From NCBI GenBank assembly GCA_002423435.1, contig DIWE01000032.1:1-64000 (forward strand): a stretch of 64,000 bases of DNA, given 5' to 3'. Each line of letters opens with the position of its first letter. Position 1 is the stretch's first letter. Under the pieces are notes generated by a model, which was not told where the DNA came from, did no database searches, and was given only the letters and a program-made list of their open reading frames with translations. Shown one piece after another: positions 57,432 through 64,000 of the stretch. Source of the stretch: Clostridiales bacterium UBA6114. Its GTDB lineage: Bacteria; Bacillota; Clostridia; Oscillospirales; Butyricicoccaceae. The position numbers were made by a program, and so were the translations under genes.

Positions 57432-58243
57432 AAACCGAAAGATTTATAGTCGACACAACGTTGCGCGACGGCGAGCAAAGCGCCGGTTACGCGATGACGA
57501 AGGAGCAGAAGGTCTTTATCGCCTCGCTTTTGGACGAAGCGGGAGTTTACCAGATCGAGGCGGGCATTCCGGCAATGGGCAGATACGAGAAGAACACACT
57601 TTGCGAAATCGTGTCAAATAAAAAAAATTCCCTGGTCTCGGTCTGGAACCGCCTTAAGAAATCGGATATCAGGCACTCGATCGACTGCCGCCCCGATATT
57701 ATTCATCTGAGCGTTCCGGTCTCCTATCCCCATATCTACCATAAGCTCCGCAAAAACAAGACCTGGCTCAAAAACAGCATGGTCGAATGCGTCGATTGCG
57801 CCCTGTCGGCGGGGTATCCGGTCACGGTGGGCTTTGAGGACGCCTCCCGCGCCGATCCGACCTTTATGCTCTCGCTTTCCGACTGCCTGAAAAAAATGGG
57901 GGTGGATCGGGTCCGGTTTGCCGACACGGTCGGGATTTTGACGCCGGCGAGGACCTTTCAGATGATCCAGGAATTGATGAGCCTTTCCGGCGTCGAGATC
58001 GAGATGCACGCCCATAACGACCTCGGGATGGCGGTTGCGAATTCCATCGCGGCCGCGAAGGCCGGCGCGAAATACATCGACACGACCATACTGGGAATCG
58101 GAGAGCGGACCGGCAACTGCGACTTCCAGAAGCTGATCTACGCGATATCGCCCGCGTTTGCATTAAGGCCCGATCATTTTGCCGCGCTGACGGTCGAGGA
58201 AAGGGCTTCACATATATTAAATAAAACCGAAAGAGGCGCTTGA
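57428..58243 (+). CDS. nifValpha: Homocitrate synthase, alpha subunit
   Basis: A 271-residue catalytic half of the split enzyme. It has the TIM-barrel active-site motif VDTTLRDGEQSAG at the N-terminus, YQIEAGIPAMG, VGFEDASRADP, VRFADTVGILTP and the metal-binding HAHNDLGMAVANS, then DTTILGIGERTGNCDF. All these match alpha-isopropylmalate/homocitrate synthases. The split into omega and alpha genes in this order is the C. pasteurianum arrangement. It is one base from modA. Confidence 0.95.
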   Translation: MKTERFIVDTTLRDGEQSAGYAMTKEQKVFIASLLDEAGVYQIEAGIPAMGRYEKNTLCEIVSNKKNSLVSVWNRLKKSDIRHSIDCRPDIIHLSVPVSYPHIYHKLRKNKTWLKNSMVECVDCALSAGYPVTVGFEDASRADPTFMLSLSDCLKKMGVDRVRFADTVGILTPARTFQMIQELMSLSGVEIEMHAHNDLGMAVANSIAAAKAGAKYIDTTILGIGERTGNCDFQKLIYAISPAFALRPDHFAALTVEERASHILNKTERGA

Positions 58244-58244
58244 A

Positions 58245-59090
58245 ATGTTGAAAAAAAGGAAAAAAGCAATCGCGTTTTTGGCCGCCGGGCTTATCCTGCT
58301 CTTTGCGGCGGCCTGCACGTCCGCATCCCCCGCATCCGCCCCGGCCGATTCGGCGCCGGCGGCCGAGACGCCCTCCGCAGCCCCTCCCGCGCAGTCCGCC
58401 GAGCTTCTTGTCATGGCGGCGGCCAGCCTGACCGATGTGATGAATGAAATCGCCGACGGGTATATGGCGGAAAATCCGGGCGTCAAAATAACCTTTACCT
58501 TCGCCTCCAGCGGCGCTCTGCAGACGCAGATCGAGGAGGGCGCGCCGGCCGATATCTTCATGTCCGCGGCGGCAAAACAGATGGACGCCCTATCGTCGAA
58601 AGACCTGATTCTCGAGGAGACAAGAAAAGACCTCCTGATAAACGAGGTGGTGCTGATCGCTCCGAAGGACAGCGATAAGGGCATCTCGGCCTTTGGGGAC
58701 GTCCTCTCCGCCAAGGTCGGAAAGATCGCGCTCGGCGAGCCGCAGAGCGTCCCGGCAGGGCAGTACGCGGAGGAGGTTTTCACCTACTTGAGCGGGCTTG
58801 ACGAAGCCCGGGCAAAAGCGGTCTACGGCTCCGACGTCCGGCAAGTGCTGACCTGGGTGGAAACCGGCGAGGCGGACTGCGGCGTCGTGTATGCCACCGA
58901 CGCGGCCTCGTCTGATGATGTCACGGTCGTCGCAATAGCGCCGGCGGAAAGTCATAAGCCGGTTACATATCCCGTCGCCGTGTTGAAAGATTCCTCCGAG
59001 GCGGATGCGGCAGCCGCTTTCCTCGACTATCTTTCTATGGAAACGCAGGGGGCGGTGTTCGAAAAGTACGGGTTTACGCTGAGCAAATAA
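58245..59090 (+). CDS. modA: Molybdate ABC transporter binding lipoprotein ModA
   Basis: A 281-residue binding protein. The N-terminal signal (LKKRKKAIAFLAAGLILLFA) ends in lipobox AAAC near residue 24, followed by an Ala/Pro/Ser linker. The mature part has the ModA pattern LLVMAAASLTDVMNEIADGY, FTFASSGALQTQIEEGAPAD and IFMSAAAKQMD, and later VYGSDVRQVLTWVETGEADC with VVYATDA. It captures molybdate (or tungstate) for the FeMo-cofactor. Placement directly behind nifV ties molybdenum uptake to nif expression. Confidence 0.95.
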   Translation: MLKKRKKAIAFLAAGLILLFAAACTSASPASAPADSAPAAETPSAAPPAQSAELLVMAAASLTDVMNEIADGYMAENPGVKITFTFASSGALQTQIEEGAPADIFMSAAAKQMDALSSKDLILEETRKDLLINEVVLIAPKDSDKGISAFGDVLSAKVGKIALGEPQSVPAGQYAEEVFTYLSGLDEARAKAVYGSDVRQVLTWVETGEADCGVVYATDAASSDDVTVVAIAPAESHKPVTYPVAVLKDSSEADAAAAFLDYLSMETQGAVFEKYGFTLSK

Positions 59091-59103
59091 ATAAAGTCAA
59101 TTA

Positions 59104-59138
59104 CTCTTACAGACGGGCTTCCCGCCCGACTGTAAGAG
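59104..59138 (+). other. Strong hairpin between modA and modB
   Basis: A 9-bp stem ctcttacag (59104-59112) with ctgtaagag (59130-59138) extends into an inner cgggc/gcccg stem. There is no T-run, so it is more likely an mRNA-stabilising or processing structure than a terminator; binding-protein genes often carry one. Confidence 0.6.
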
Positions 59139-59187
59139 ATTTCGGACCGAATGATCCAACACCCCCCGGATCGTAGAGGAGGGAAAA

Positions 59188-59865
59188 ATGCCGATGGAAA
59201 TGTCTCCGCTTATAATCTCTTTAAAAACAGCCTCGCTCGCCACTGTGATCACTTTTTTTGCCGGTCTGTACGCCGCGCACCGGATTGTAAAGCAAAAACG
59301 CTTTAAGGGACTGATCGACGGGCTTTTTACCCTCCCCATGGTCCTGCCCCCGACGGTCGTCGGCTTCTTCCTTCTGCTTGTCTTCGGGAAAAACAGCGCG
59401 ATCGGCCGGTTTCTCGCCCTTTTCGACGTCTCGGTCGTTTTTTCGTGGGCCGCAACGGTGATCTCGGCCGTAGTGGTTTCCTTTCCGATGATGTACAGGA
59501 CGACAAGGGGCGCCTTTGAGCAGCTCGACATGAACCTGATTTACGCGGCGAGAACCCTCGGTCTGTCGGAAACGAGGATTTTCTGGGCGGTGATTTTGCC
59601 GAACTCCTGGCCGGGCGTCATGGCGGGCGCCATTCTGGCCTTTGCCCGCGCCCTCGGCGAATTCGGCGCAACCATCATGATCGCGGGCAACATCCCCGGC
59701 AAGACGCAGACGGTGTCGACCGCCATCTACCTGGCCGTGCAGGCCGGAAACCGCGAGCTTGCCTATCAATGGGTGGCGGTCGCCGTTTTGATCTCCTTTG
59801 CGGTCATCATGCTGATGAATTACTGGACCAACCGCCAGGGAGGCGCGGTCCCGAGATTTTATTGA
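59188..59865 (+). CDS. modB: Molybdate ABC transporter permease ModB
   Basis: A 225-residue integral membrane protein with five or six spans. It has the family features LPMVLPPTVVGFFLLLVFG and the EAA-type coupling loop YAARTLGLSETRIFWAVILP near residue 135, followed by GAILAFARALGEFGATIMIA. It forms the molybdate channel with ModA and ModC. GAGGAGGG precedes the ATG at 59188. Confidence 0.95.
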   Translation: MPMEMSPLIISLKTASLATVITFFAGLYAAHRIVKQKRFKGLIDGLFTLPMVLPPTVVGFFLLLVFGKNSAIGRFLALFDVSVVFSWAATVISAVVVSFPMMYRTTRGAFEQLDMNLIYAARTLGLSETRIFWAVILPNSWPGVMAGAILAFARALGEFGATIMIAGNIPGKTQTVSTAIYLAVQAGNRELAYQWVAVAVLISFAVIMLMNYWTNRQGGAVPRFY

Positions 59866-59885
59866 AAGGAAGCGGGGAAACCGGT

Positions 59886-60944
59886 TTGTCTTTGCTTGTC
59901 GATATCGAAAAATCCCTTGGTGCATTCCGGCTTCGGGTCCGGTTTGAGGCGGGCGACGAGGTATTGGCGCTTCTCGGCGCGTCGGGCTGCGGGAAAAGCA
60001 TGACGCTCAAATGCATCGCCGGGATCGAGAAACCGGACAGAGGCAGGATCGTCCTCGACGGCGAGGCGCTGTTCGACTCGGACAAAAAGATCAACCTCCC
60101 ACCCAGAAAGCGCGGCACCGGCTATCTCTTCCAGAACTACGCGCTGTTTCCCAATATGACGGTGGAGGAAAACATCGCCTCCGGCATATCCCTCAGGGGA
60201 AGTCAGAGGGCGAAGACCGTTTCGGAGAAAATAAAGGCCTTCTATTTAAACGGCCTCGAGAAGCGGTATCCGCCGCAGCTCTCGGGAGGACAGCAGCAGC
60301 GCGTGGCGCTCGCACGCATACTGGCGTCTAACCCGCGCATCCTCATGCTCGACGAGCCCTTTTCCGCGCTGGACAGCTACCTCAAATGGCAGCTTGAGAT
60401 GGAGATGGCGGACGCGCTCGAGCGCTTCGGCGGGACGACGCTGTTCGTTTCACACAACAGGGACGAGGTCTACAGGCTGTGCGATAAAATCGCCGTGCTC
60501 TCGGAAGGCGAAATCGACGCTCTCTGCGGGAAGTGGGAGCTTTTCAAGAATCCGAAGACCCTCGCGGGATGCCTTTTGACGGGCTGCAAAAATATTTCGC
60601 AAGCGATAAAGGTGTCGGATTATCAGGTTTTGGCCCGAGAGTGGGGGATCACCTTTGAAACCTCCGGCAAGGTCCCGGAAAACGTGCGGTATGTCGGCGT
60701 CCGCGCACACTATTTTAAGCCCTGCGAGGGCCCGCATGTCCCAAACTCCTTTGAGTGCAGGGTTTTGCGGGTGATCGAGGACCCGTTTTCCATGGTCGTC
60801 GTCGTCGCCAACAAAAACAATGCGGATGCCGGTTCGGCCTCCGGCATTCGCTGGGAGCTGCCCAAGGAGCAATGGCACCGTTTGAAGGACAAACCGCTTG
60901 TTTTGAGAGTCTCTTCAAATGACATTCTTCTCATGGCGGGATAA
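59886..60944 (+). CDS. modC: Molybdate ABC transporter ATP-binding protein ModC
   Basis: A ~352-residue ABC ATPase. The start is taken as the TTG at 59886, giving SLLVDIEKSLGAFRLRVRFE; no ATG is nearby and the frame is open further upstream inside modB. Walker A is LGASGCGKSMTLK, the Q-loop is LFQNYALFPNM, the signature LSGGQQQRVALARIL and Walker B ILMLDEPFSALD. The C-terminal ~110 residues form a TOBE/MOBE-like regulatory part. It is the last gene before a strong terminator and so ends the nif-mod transcript. Confidence 0.94.
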   Translation: MSLLVDIEKSLGAFRLRVRFEAGDEVLALLGASGCGKSMTLKCIAGIEKPDRGRIVLDGEALFDSDKKINLPPRKRGTGYLFQNYALFPNMTVEENIASGISLRGSQRAKTVSEKIKAFYLNGLEKRYPPQLSGGQQQRVALARILASNPRILMLDEPFSALDSYLKWQLEMEMADALERFGGTTLFVSHNRDEVYRLCDKIAVLSEGEIDALCGKWELFKNPKTLAGCLLTGCKNISQAIKVSDYQVLAREWGITFETSGKVPENVRYVGVRAHYFKPCEGPHVPNSFECRVLRVIEDPFSMVVVVANKNNADAGSASGIRWELPKEQWHRLKDKPLVLRVSSNDILLMAG

Positions 60945-60982
60945 GATTTACAAAAGCATGGAAGCCCCGGCGATACGTTTGG

Positions 60983-61008
60983 GCGGCCCGGTTCGGGCCG
61001 CTTTTTTT
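60983..61008 (+). terminator. Terminator of the nif-mod operon
   Basis: An 8-bp perfect GC stem, gcggcccg (60983-60990) with cgggccgc (60994-61001), a 3-base loop and seven T. It is 38 bases after the modC stop. Confidence 0.92.
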
Positions 61009-61182
61009 ATTTGCTCCGAACCTATCAATGCCCGGAACATATTATGTAGTAGGCGTTTTGCCGCCTGACGCAGCCGAAAACGGCTGGTTTTTCATCATAC
61101 GGCCAAAACAGCCGCGACTTAAGGAGGAATTTTCCCCTCGGACGTCGTCAAGGCCGCATAAAAATGAGAGGTGTTAATTTCG

Positions 61183-61947
61183 GTGGAACCTGTGGAACAA
61201 GTGACCGTCGCGATCCTCGCAAAGGATAAAGCGCACGTTTTGCCCCTGTATTTAAGCCTGATTGAGAAGCAGACATATCCCAGCGAGAAGATCAAGCTCT
61301 ATATCCGTACAAACAACAACCGGGACCATACGGCAGAGCTGCTCGGGGAATGGGCCGAAAAGGTAAAGGACAAATATTCCGAGATCTATTATGATTCGAG
61401 CGACGTCCCGGAGCCTGTGCAGGATTACACTCCCCATGAATGGAACGGCATGAGGCTTAAGGTACTGGGACATTTGCGTCAGGATTCAGTAAAATGGGCG
61501 CGGGAAAAGGGCACCCATTATTTTGTGGTCGACTGCGACAACTTCATTGTGCCGGAGACACTTCAGACGCTTTTAAACACCGGACTTCCGGTGATAGGAC
61601 CCCTTCTGCACAATGCGGACGATCCGCGCAGCATGTATTCAAACTATCACCACGTCACCGACCAAAACGGATATTTCAAATCCTCAAAGCAGTATTACGA
61701 TATCTACTATCAGGCCGTAAAAGGGCTGATTCAGGTCGATGTGATCCACTGCACCTACCTGATCCGAAACGAATATCTGGATCGCGCCTGCTACGACGAC
61801 GGCAGCGGGCGCTTTGAGTATGTCATTTTCAGCGACACCCTGCGGAAAGCGGGCATCCCGCAGTATATCGACAACCGCCGCCTGTACGGAAAGCTCACCT
61901 TCTCCGACACGGCGGAGGCGTTTGCGTCGAAAAATATAACGATTTGA
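61183..61947 (+). CDS. Predicted glycosyltransferase
   Basis: A ~254-residue protein of GT-A type. The first strand VTVAILAKDKAHVLPLYLSL and YIRTNNNRDHTAELL resemble GT2 and Anp1/PLOD-like (GT62/GT25) transferases, and HYFVVDCDNFIVPETL holds the Asp-Cys-Asp (DxD-like) metal site near residue 110. VDVIHCTYLIRNEYLD and the C-terminal FEYVIFSDTLRKAGIPQYID fit the acceptor side. No signal or membrane segment is seen. The start is GTG at 61183 (GAGAGG 11 bases upstream) or GTG at 61171. It precedes manA and manC, suggesting glycan building, though the acceptor is unknown. Confidence 0.7.
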   Translation: MEPVEQVTVAILAKDKAHVLPLYLSLIEKQTYPSEKIKLYIRTNNNRDHTAELLGEWAEKVKDKYSEIYYDSSDVPEPVQDYTPHEWNGMRLKVLGHLRQDSVKWAREKGTHYFVVDCDNFIVPETLQTLLNTGLPVIGPLLHNADDPRSMYSNYHHVTDQNGYFKSSKQYYDIYYQAVKGLIQVDVIHCTYLIRNEYLDRACYDDGSGRFEYVIFSDTLRKAGIPQYIDNRRLYGKLTFSDTAEAFASKNITI

Positions 61948-62144
61948 TTCCGGCTTACTAACGCGCGCCCTCCGGAGAAACGGGGCCGGCGCCGTTTCCG
62001 ATGTTCTATAAAATCTGGGTAATAAAATTAAGAATTTACTGTATTTGATCAATAAAGGGACAGTAGAACGAATTTTTGGTGGAAGCCAGCCAAACAACAC
62101 GAATTTTACAGAACATCATGCCGCACGCAGAATAAGAGGGGCAC

Positions 62145-63107
62145 ATGATGTATCCGATGAAAATGATCCCCGCGTACAAGGATTATCTTTGGGGCGGGGA
62201 GCGGTTGGCCGCGCAATACGGAAAAAGTACAAAAATCCGCCCGGTGGCGGAGAGCTGGGAGATAAGCTGCCACCCGGACGGAAAAAGCCTTGTAAAAAAC
62301 GGGGAATACGCCGGACGCTCGCTAGACGCGGTGCTGAAAGCGCATCCGGAGATGCTCGGCCGCGCCTGCGCGTCCGGCGTCCCGTTTCCCGTTCTCATAA
62401 AGCTGATCGACGCAGAAGAAAGCACGTCGCTTCAGGTGCACCCCGCCGACGAGTACGCGAAAAAAGCGGAGGGCCAGCCGGGGAAAAACGAGATGTGGTA
62501 TATTCTTGACGCAAAGCCCGGCACCTCGCTGCTGATCGGATTAAAGCGCCCGATTTTCCGCGCGGAGCTTCGGGAAAGAATTGAAGAGGGTACCGTTTTG
62601 GAGCTTGTAAATTCCGTTTCGGTAAAGCCGGGCGACTGCTTTCTGATTCCAGCCGGCATGCTCCACGCAATCGGCGCGGGCGCGCTGATCGCCGAGATCC
62701 AGCAAAGCTCCAATGTGACCTACCGCGTTTATGATTACGGCAGGCGTGACGCCTGCGGAAATCCGAGAACGCTGCACATCGACAAGGCGGTGGACGTGAC
62801 CGACACCGCCCTTACGGCCGAAAACCGTGCAAGCGGCGCCAAAGCCCGCCTGCGCGACGGCTGTATAAGCACTCCGCTCGCCGCATGGCAATGGTTTCAG
62901 ACGGAGCTTCTCGATATCAAAAGCCATGCATTCTTAAAAAGCGGTGATAAAAGCTTTTCCTGTATTCTCGCGGCCGAAGGAAAGCTGTTTCTAAAATGGC
63001 GCGGGGATCGCCTTCCCTTAAACCGGGGGGAAAGCGTCTTTATCCCGGCGGGGATCGGAGAATTTGCGCTTTACGGGCAGGGAAAGGCGCTTTTGACCCG
63101 CCTTTAA
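62145..63107 (+). CDS. manA: Mannose-6-phosphate isomerase, class I
   Basis: A 320-residue zinc isomerase interconverting fructose-6-phosphate and mannose-6-phosphate. Markers are MIPAYKDYLWGGERLA, VAESWEISCHPDG, the zinc-site LIKLIDAEESTSLQVHPADEY, GKNEMWYILDA and GDCFLIPAGMLHAIGAGALI with the active-site segment SNVTYRVYDYGRRD. Two adjacent ATGs (62145, 62148) follow AGAGGGG. It supplies mannose-6-phosphate for the GDP-mannose route with manC downstream. Confidence 0.95.
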   Translation: MMYPMKMIPAYKDYLWGGERLAAQYGKSTKIRPVAESWEISCHPDGKSLVKNGEYAGRSLDAVLKAHPEMLGRACASGVPFPVLIKLIDAEESTSLQVHPADEYAKKAEGQPGKNEMWYILDAKPGTSLLIGLKRPIFRAELRERIEEGTVLELVNSVSVKPGDCFLIPAGMLHAIGAGALIAEIQQSSNVTYRVYDYGRRDACGNPRTLHIDKAVDVTDTALTAENRASGAKARLRDGCISTPLAAWQWFQTELLDIKSHAFLKSGDKSFSCILAAEGKLFLKWRGDRLPLNRGESVFIPAGIGEFALYGQGKALLTRL

Positions 63108-63360
63108 GGCCGCGCACGGTCTGGCGGCGCCCTTAAAGCCTGGCGGGGGCGCCGCAGCCCGCACTGATTGTACATATCGACCGAAAAAACATTTCTATGA
63201 GAGCTGCCCACGCAGCGGTCTTGCCGCCCTGTCCGAAAACGAAGGGGAAACGGCTCTGAAATGGTTTGACGAAGATATGAGGCAATGTCGGGGGATTTTG
63301 AAAAAAAGCGAACAAGATCCGACAACGCTCCAAAGAAATCTCAAATTTGGAGGGTTCAGT
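63108..63360. other. Spacer between manA and manC
   Basis: It contains a GC-rich hairpin, gcggcgccc (63124-63132) with gggcgccgc (63147-63155), without a T-run, probably at the manA mRNA end. The manC frame stays open through this spacer, but no initiation site precedes the TTG at 63361. No other gene was recognised. Confidence 0.5.
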
Positions 63361-64000
63361 TTGAAAATAACAGCAGTCATTATGGCCGGCGGCAGGGGCG
63401 AGCGTTTCTGGCCCAGAAGCCGCCTGAATTGTCCAAAACAGTTTCTCGCTTTCAGCGACGACGGAAAAACCATGCTGCAGCAGACCGCCGAACGCCTGCT
63501 GCAGCTCATCTCATATGACGATATGTATATCGTTGCAAACCGCGATTACCTGAGCCTGATCAACGCGCAGCTGCCGCAGGTCCCGGCGGGAAATATTCTG
63601 CTCGAACCCATGCCGAAGAGCACCGCGCCCTGCATCGGCCTCGCGTCGGCCGTTATCGGCAGAAAATATGGCGACGCGGTGATGATTGTCACCCCGTCGG
63701 ACCACCTGATTCAAAACGACGGGCAGTACATCGAAAGCCTGAAGAAAGCGGTTGAGGTCTCAACGGCCGACAAAAACCTCGTCACCATCGGCATTACCCC
63801 CACCTATCCCGAAACCGGATACGGTTATATCCGGTTTGAGCCGGAGAGCGCCGGGCGGTTTGGCGAGTGTTCCGTGCAGCGCTTTGTGGAGAAGCCGGAC
63901 CGCGACACCGCGGCCCGGTACCTGAAAACGGGCGAATACCTCTGGAACAGCGGGATGTTTGTATGGAAGCTTTCTACAATCATGGAGCGTTTTTGCGAGC
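63361..64000 (+). CDS. manC: Mannose-1-phosphate guanylyltransferase, partial (cut by window end)
   Basis: The first 213 codons of a ManC/ManB-type nucleotidyltransferase that makes GDP-mannose from GTP and mannose-1-phosphate. The TTG at 63361 follows TTGGAGGG and gives KITAVIMAGGRGERFWPRSR, the GGxGxRxWPxSR nucleotide motif, then PKQFLAFSDDGKTMLQQT, EPMPKSTAPCIGLA, VTPSDHLIQND, the PTYPETGYGYIRF loop and FVEKPDRDTAARYL. It runs off the right edge with no stop. It pairs with manA for GDP-mannose supply to surface glycans. Confidence 0.95.
   Translation, partial: MKITAVIMAGGRGERFWPRSRLNCPKQFLAFSDDGKTMLQQTAERLLQLISYDDMYIVANRDYLSLINAQLPQVPAGNILLEPMPKSTAPCIGLASAVIGRKYGDAVMIVTPSDHLIQNDGQYIESLKKAVEVSTADKNLVTIGITPTYPETGYGYIRFEPESAGRFGECSVQRFVEKPDRDTAARYLKTGEYLWNSGMFVWKLSTIMERFCE

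Noticed and set aside
46297..61008. Fe-only (Anf) nitrogenase cluster because of AnfO
   Set aside because: No anfG-type delta subunit is present, and NifE, NifN-B, NifV and molybdate transport genes are; the D and K chains have clostridial Mo-type length and motifs.
63160..63360. Remnant gene in frame with manC upstream of its TTG
   Set aside because: The frame is open, but there is no start signal and no recognisable protein; openness is common in this GC-rich DNA.
1..64000. CRISPR array, prophage or toxin-antitoxin module
   Set aside because: No regularly spaced direct repeats, phage structural genes or paired small toxin-antitoxin frames were recognised on either strand.

Overview
The window looks like the chromosome of an anaerobic, Gram-positive, nitrogen-fixing member of the Clostridia (Bacillota). 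Pointers are the S-layer-homology (SLH) surface proteins, the LytR-CpsA-Psr, DegV, RsfS and YqeK genes, the LL-diaminopimelate aminotransferase route to lysine and cell wall, clostridial-type promoters and ribosome binding sites, and a nif cluster built like that of Clostridium pasteurianum: a 273-residue NifH, a ~530-residue NifD, a NifN-NifB fusion, and NifV split into omega and alpha subunits. By eye the host genes are fairly GC-rich, while the first 7.5 kb and the IS110 gene look more AT-rich. No tRNA, rRNA or CRISPR array was seen.

Layout. 1-7684: two inverted copies of an IS end (IS1182-like; the left copy keeps a transposase remnant) bracket a six-gene catabolic block: a tripartite tricarboxylate transporter (tctC, tctB, tctA), a sulfatase, a zinc-dependent dehydrogenase and a class II aldolase. 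7703-20206: an SLH surface protein with a phosphodiester-glycosidase domain, dapF-dapL, a lone PTS IIC-like permease, a HAD/GNAT pair, DegV, a Na/phosphate cotransporter, and a small operon (class I amidotransferase, Smr domain, cupin). 20336-31723: a housekeeping run, smc-ftsY-rdgB-yhbY-nadD-yqeK-LCP-rsfS-leuS, then rpsU under its own consensus promoter. 31731-33283: a 52-bp perfect palindrome followed by an IS110 element whose transposase has a C-terminal frameshift. 33335-45257: two more SLH proteins (one paired with a sigma-like gene), an iron-sulfur aldo/keto reductase behind a MerR-type promoter, a 2-hydroxyacid dehydrogenase, YbaK, an SDR, a C39-like protein, a DUF6125-like protein and RlmA.

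45342-61008 is the centrepiece. Leftward, an AnfO-family gene is followed tightly by an uncharacterised beta-repeat protein ending in four clustered cysteines. Rightward and divergent are nifH-nifI1-nifI2-nifD-nifK-nifE-nifNB, a thioredoxin-like [2Fe-2S] ferredoxin, nifV-omega, nifV-alpha and modA-modB-modC, ending in a strong terminator. Together these encode the Fe protein, the MoFe protein, the FeMo-cofactor scaffold and NifB, homocitrate synthesis, molybdate uptake, PII-type post-translational control and an electron carrier. RNA structures mark this transcript: a terminator-like hairpin in the nifH leader, another between nifK and nifE, a strong hairpin between modA and modB, and a 161-bp MITE-like element before nifV-omega.

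61183-64000 starts a glycan-precursor region: a glycosyltransferase, manA (mannose-6-phosphate isomerase) and manC (mannose-1-phosphate guanylyltransferase), which is cut by the window end. The best candidates for new biology are the AnfO plus Cys-cluster gene pair beside a Mo-type nif cluster, the nifH leader attenuator, and the IS-bracketed sulfatase/TTT block.
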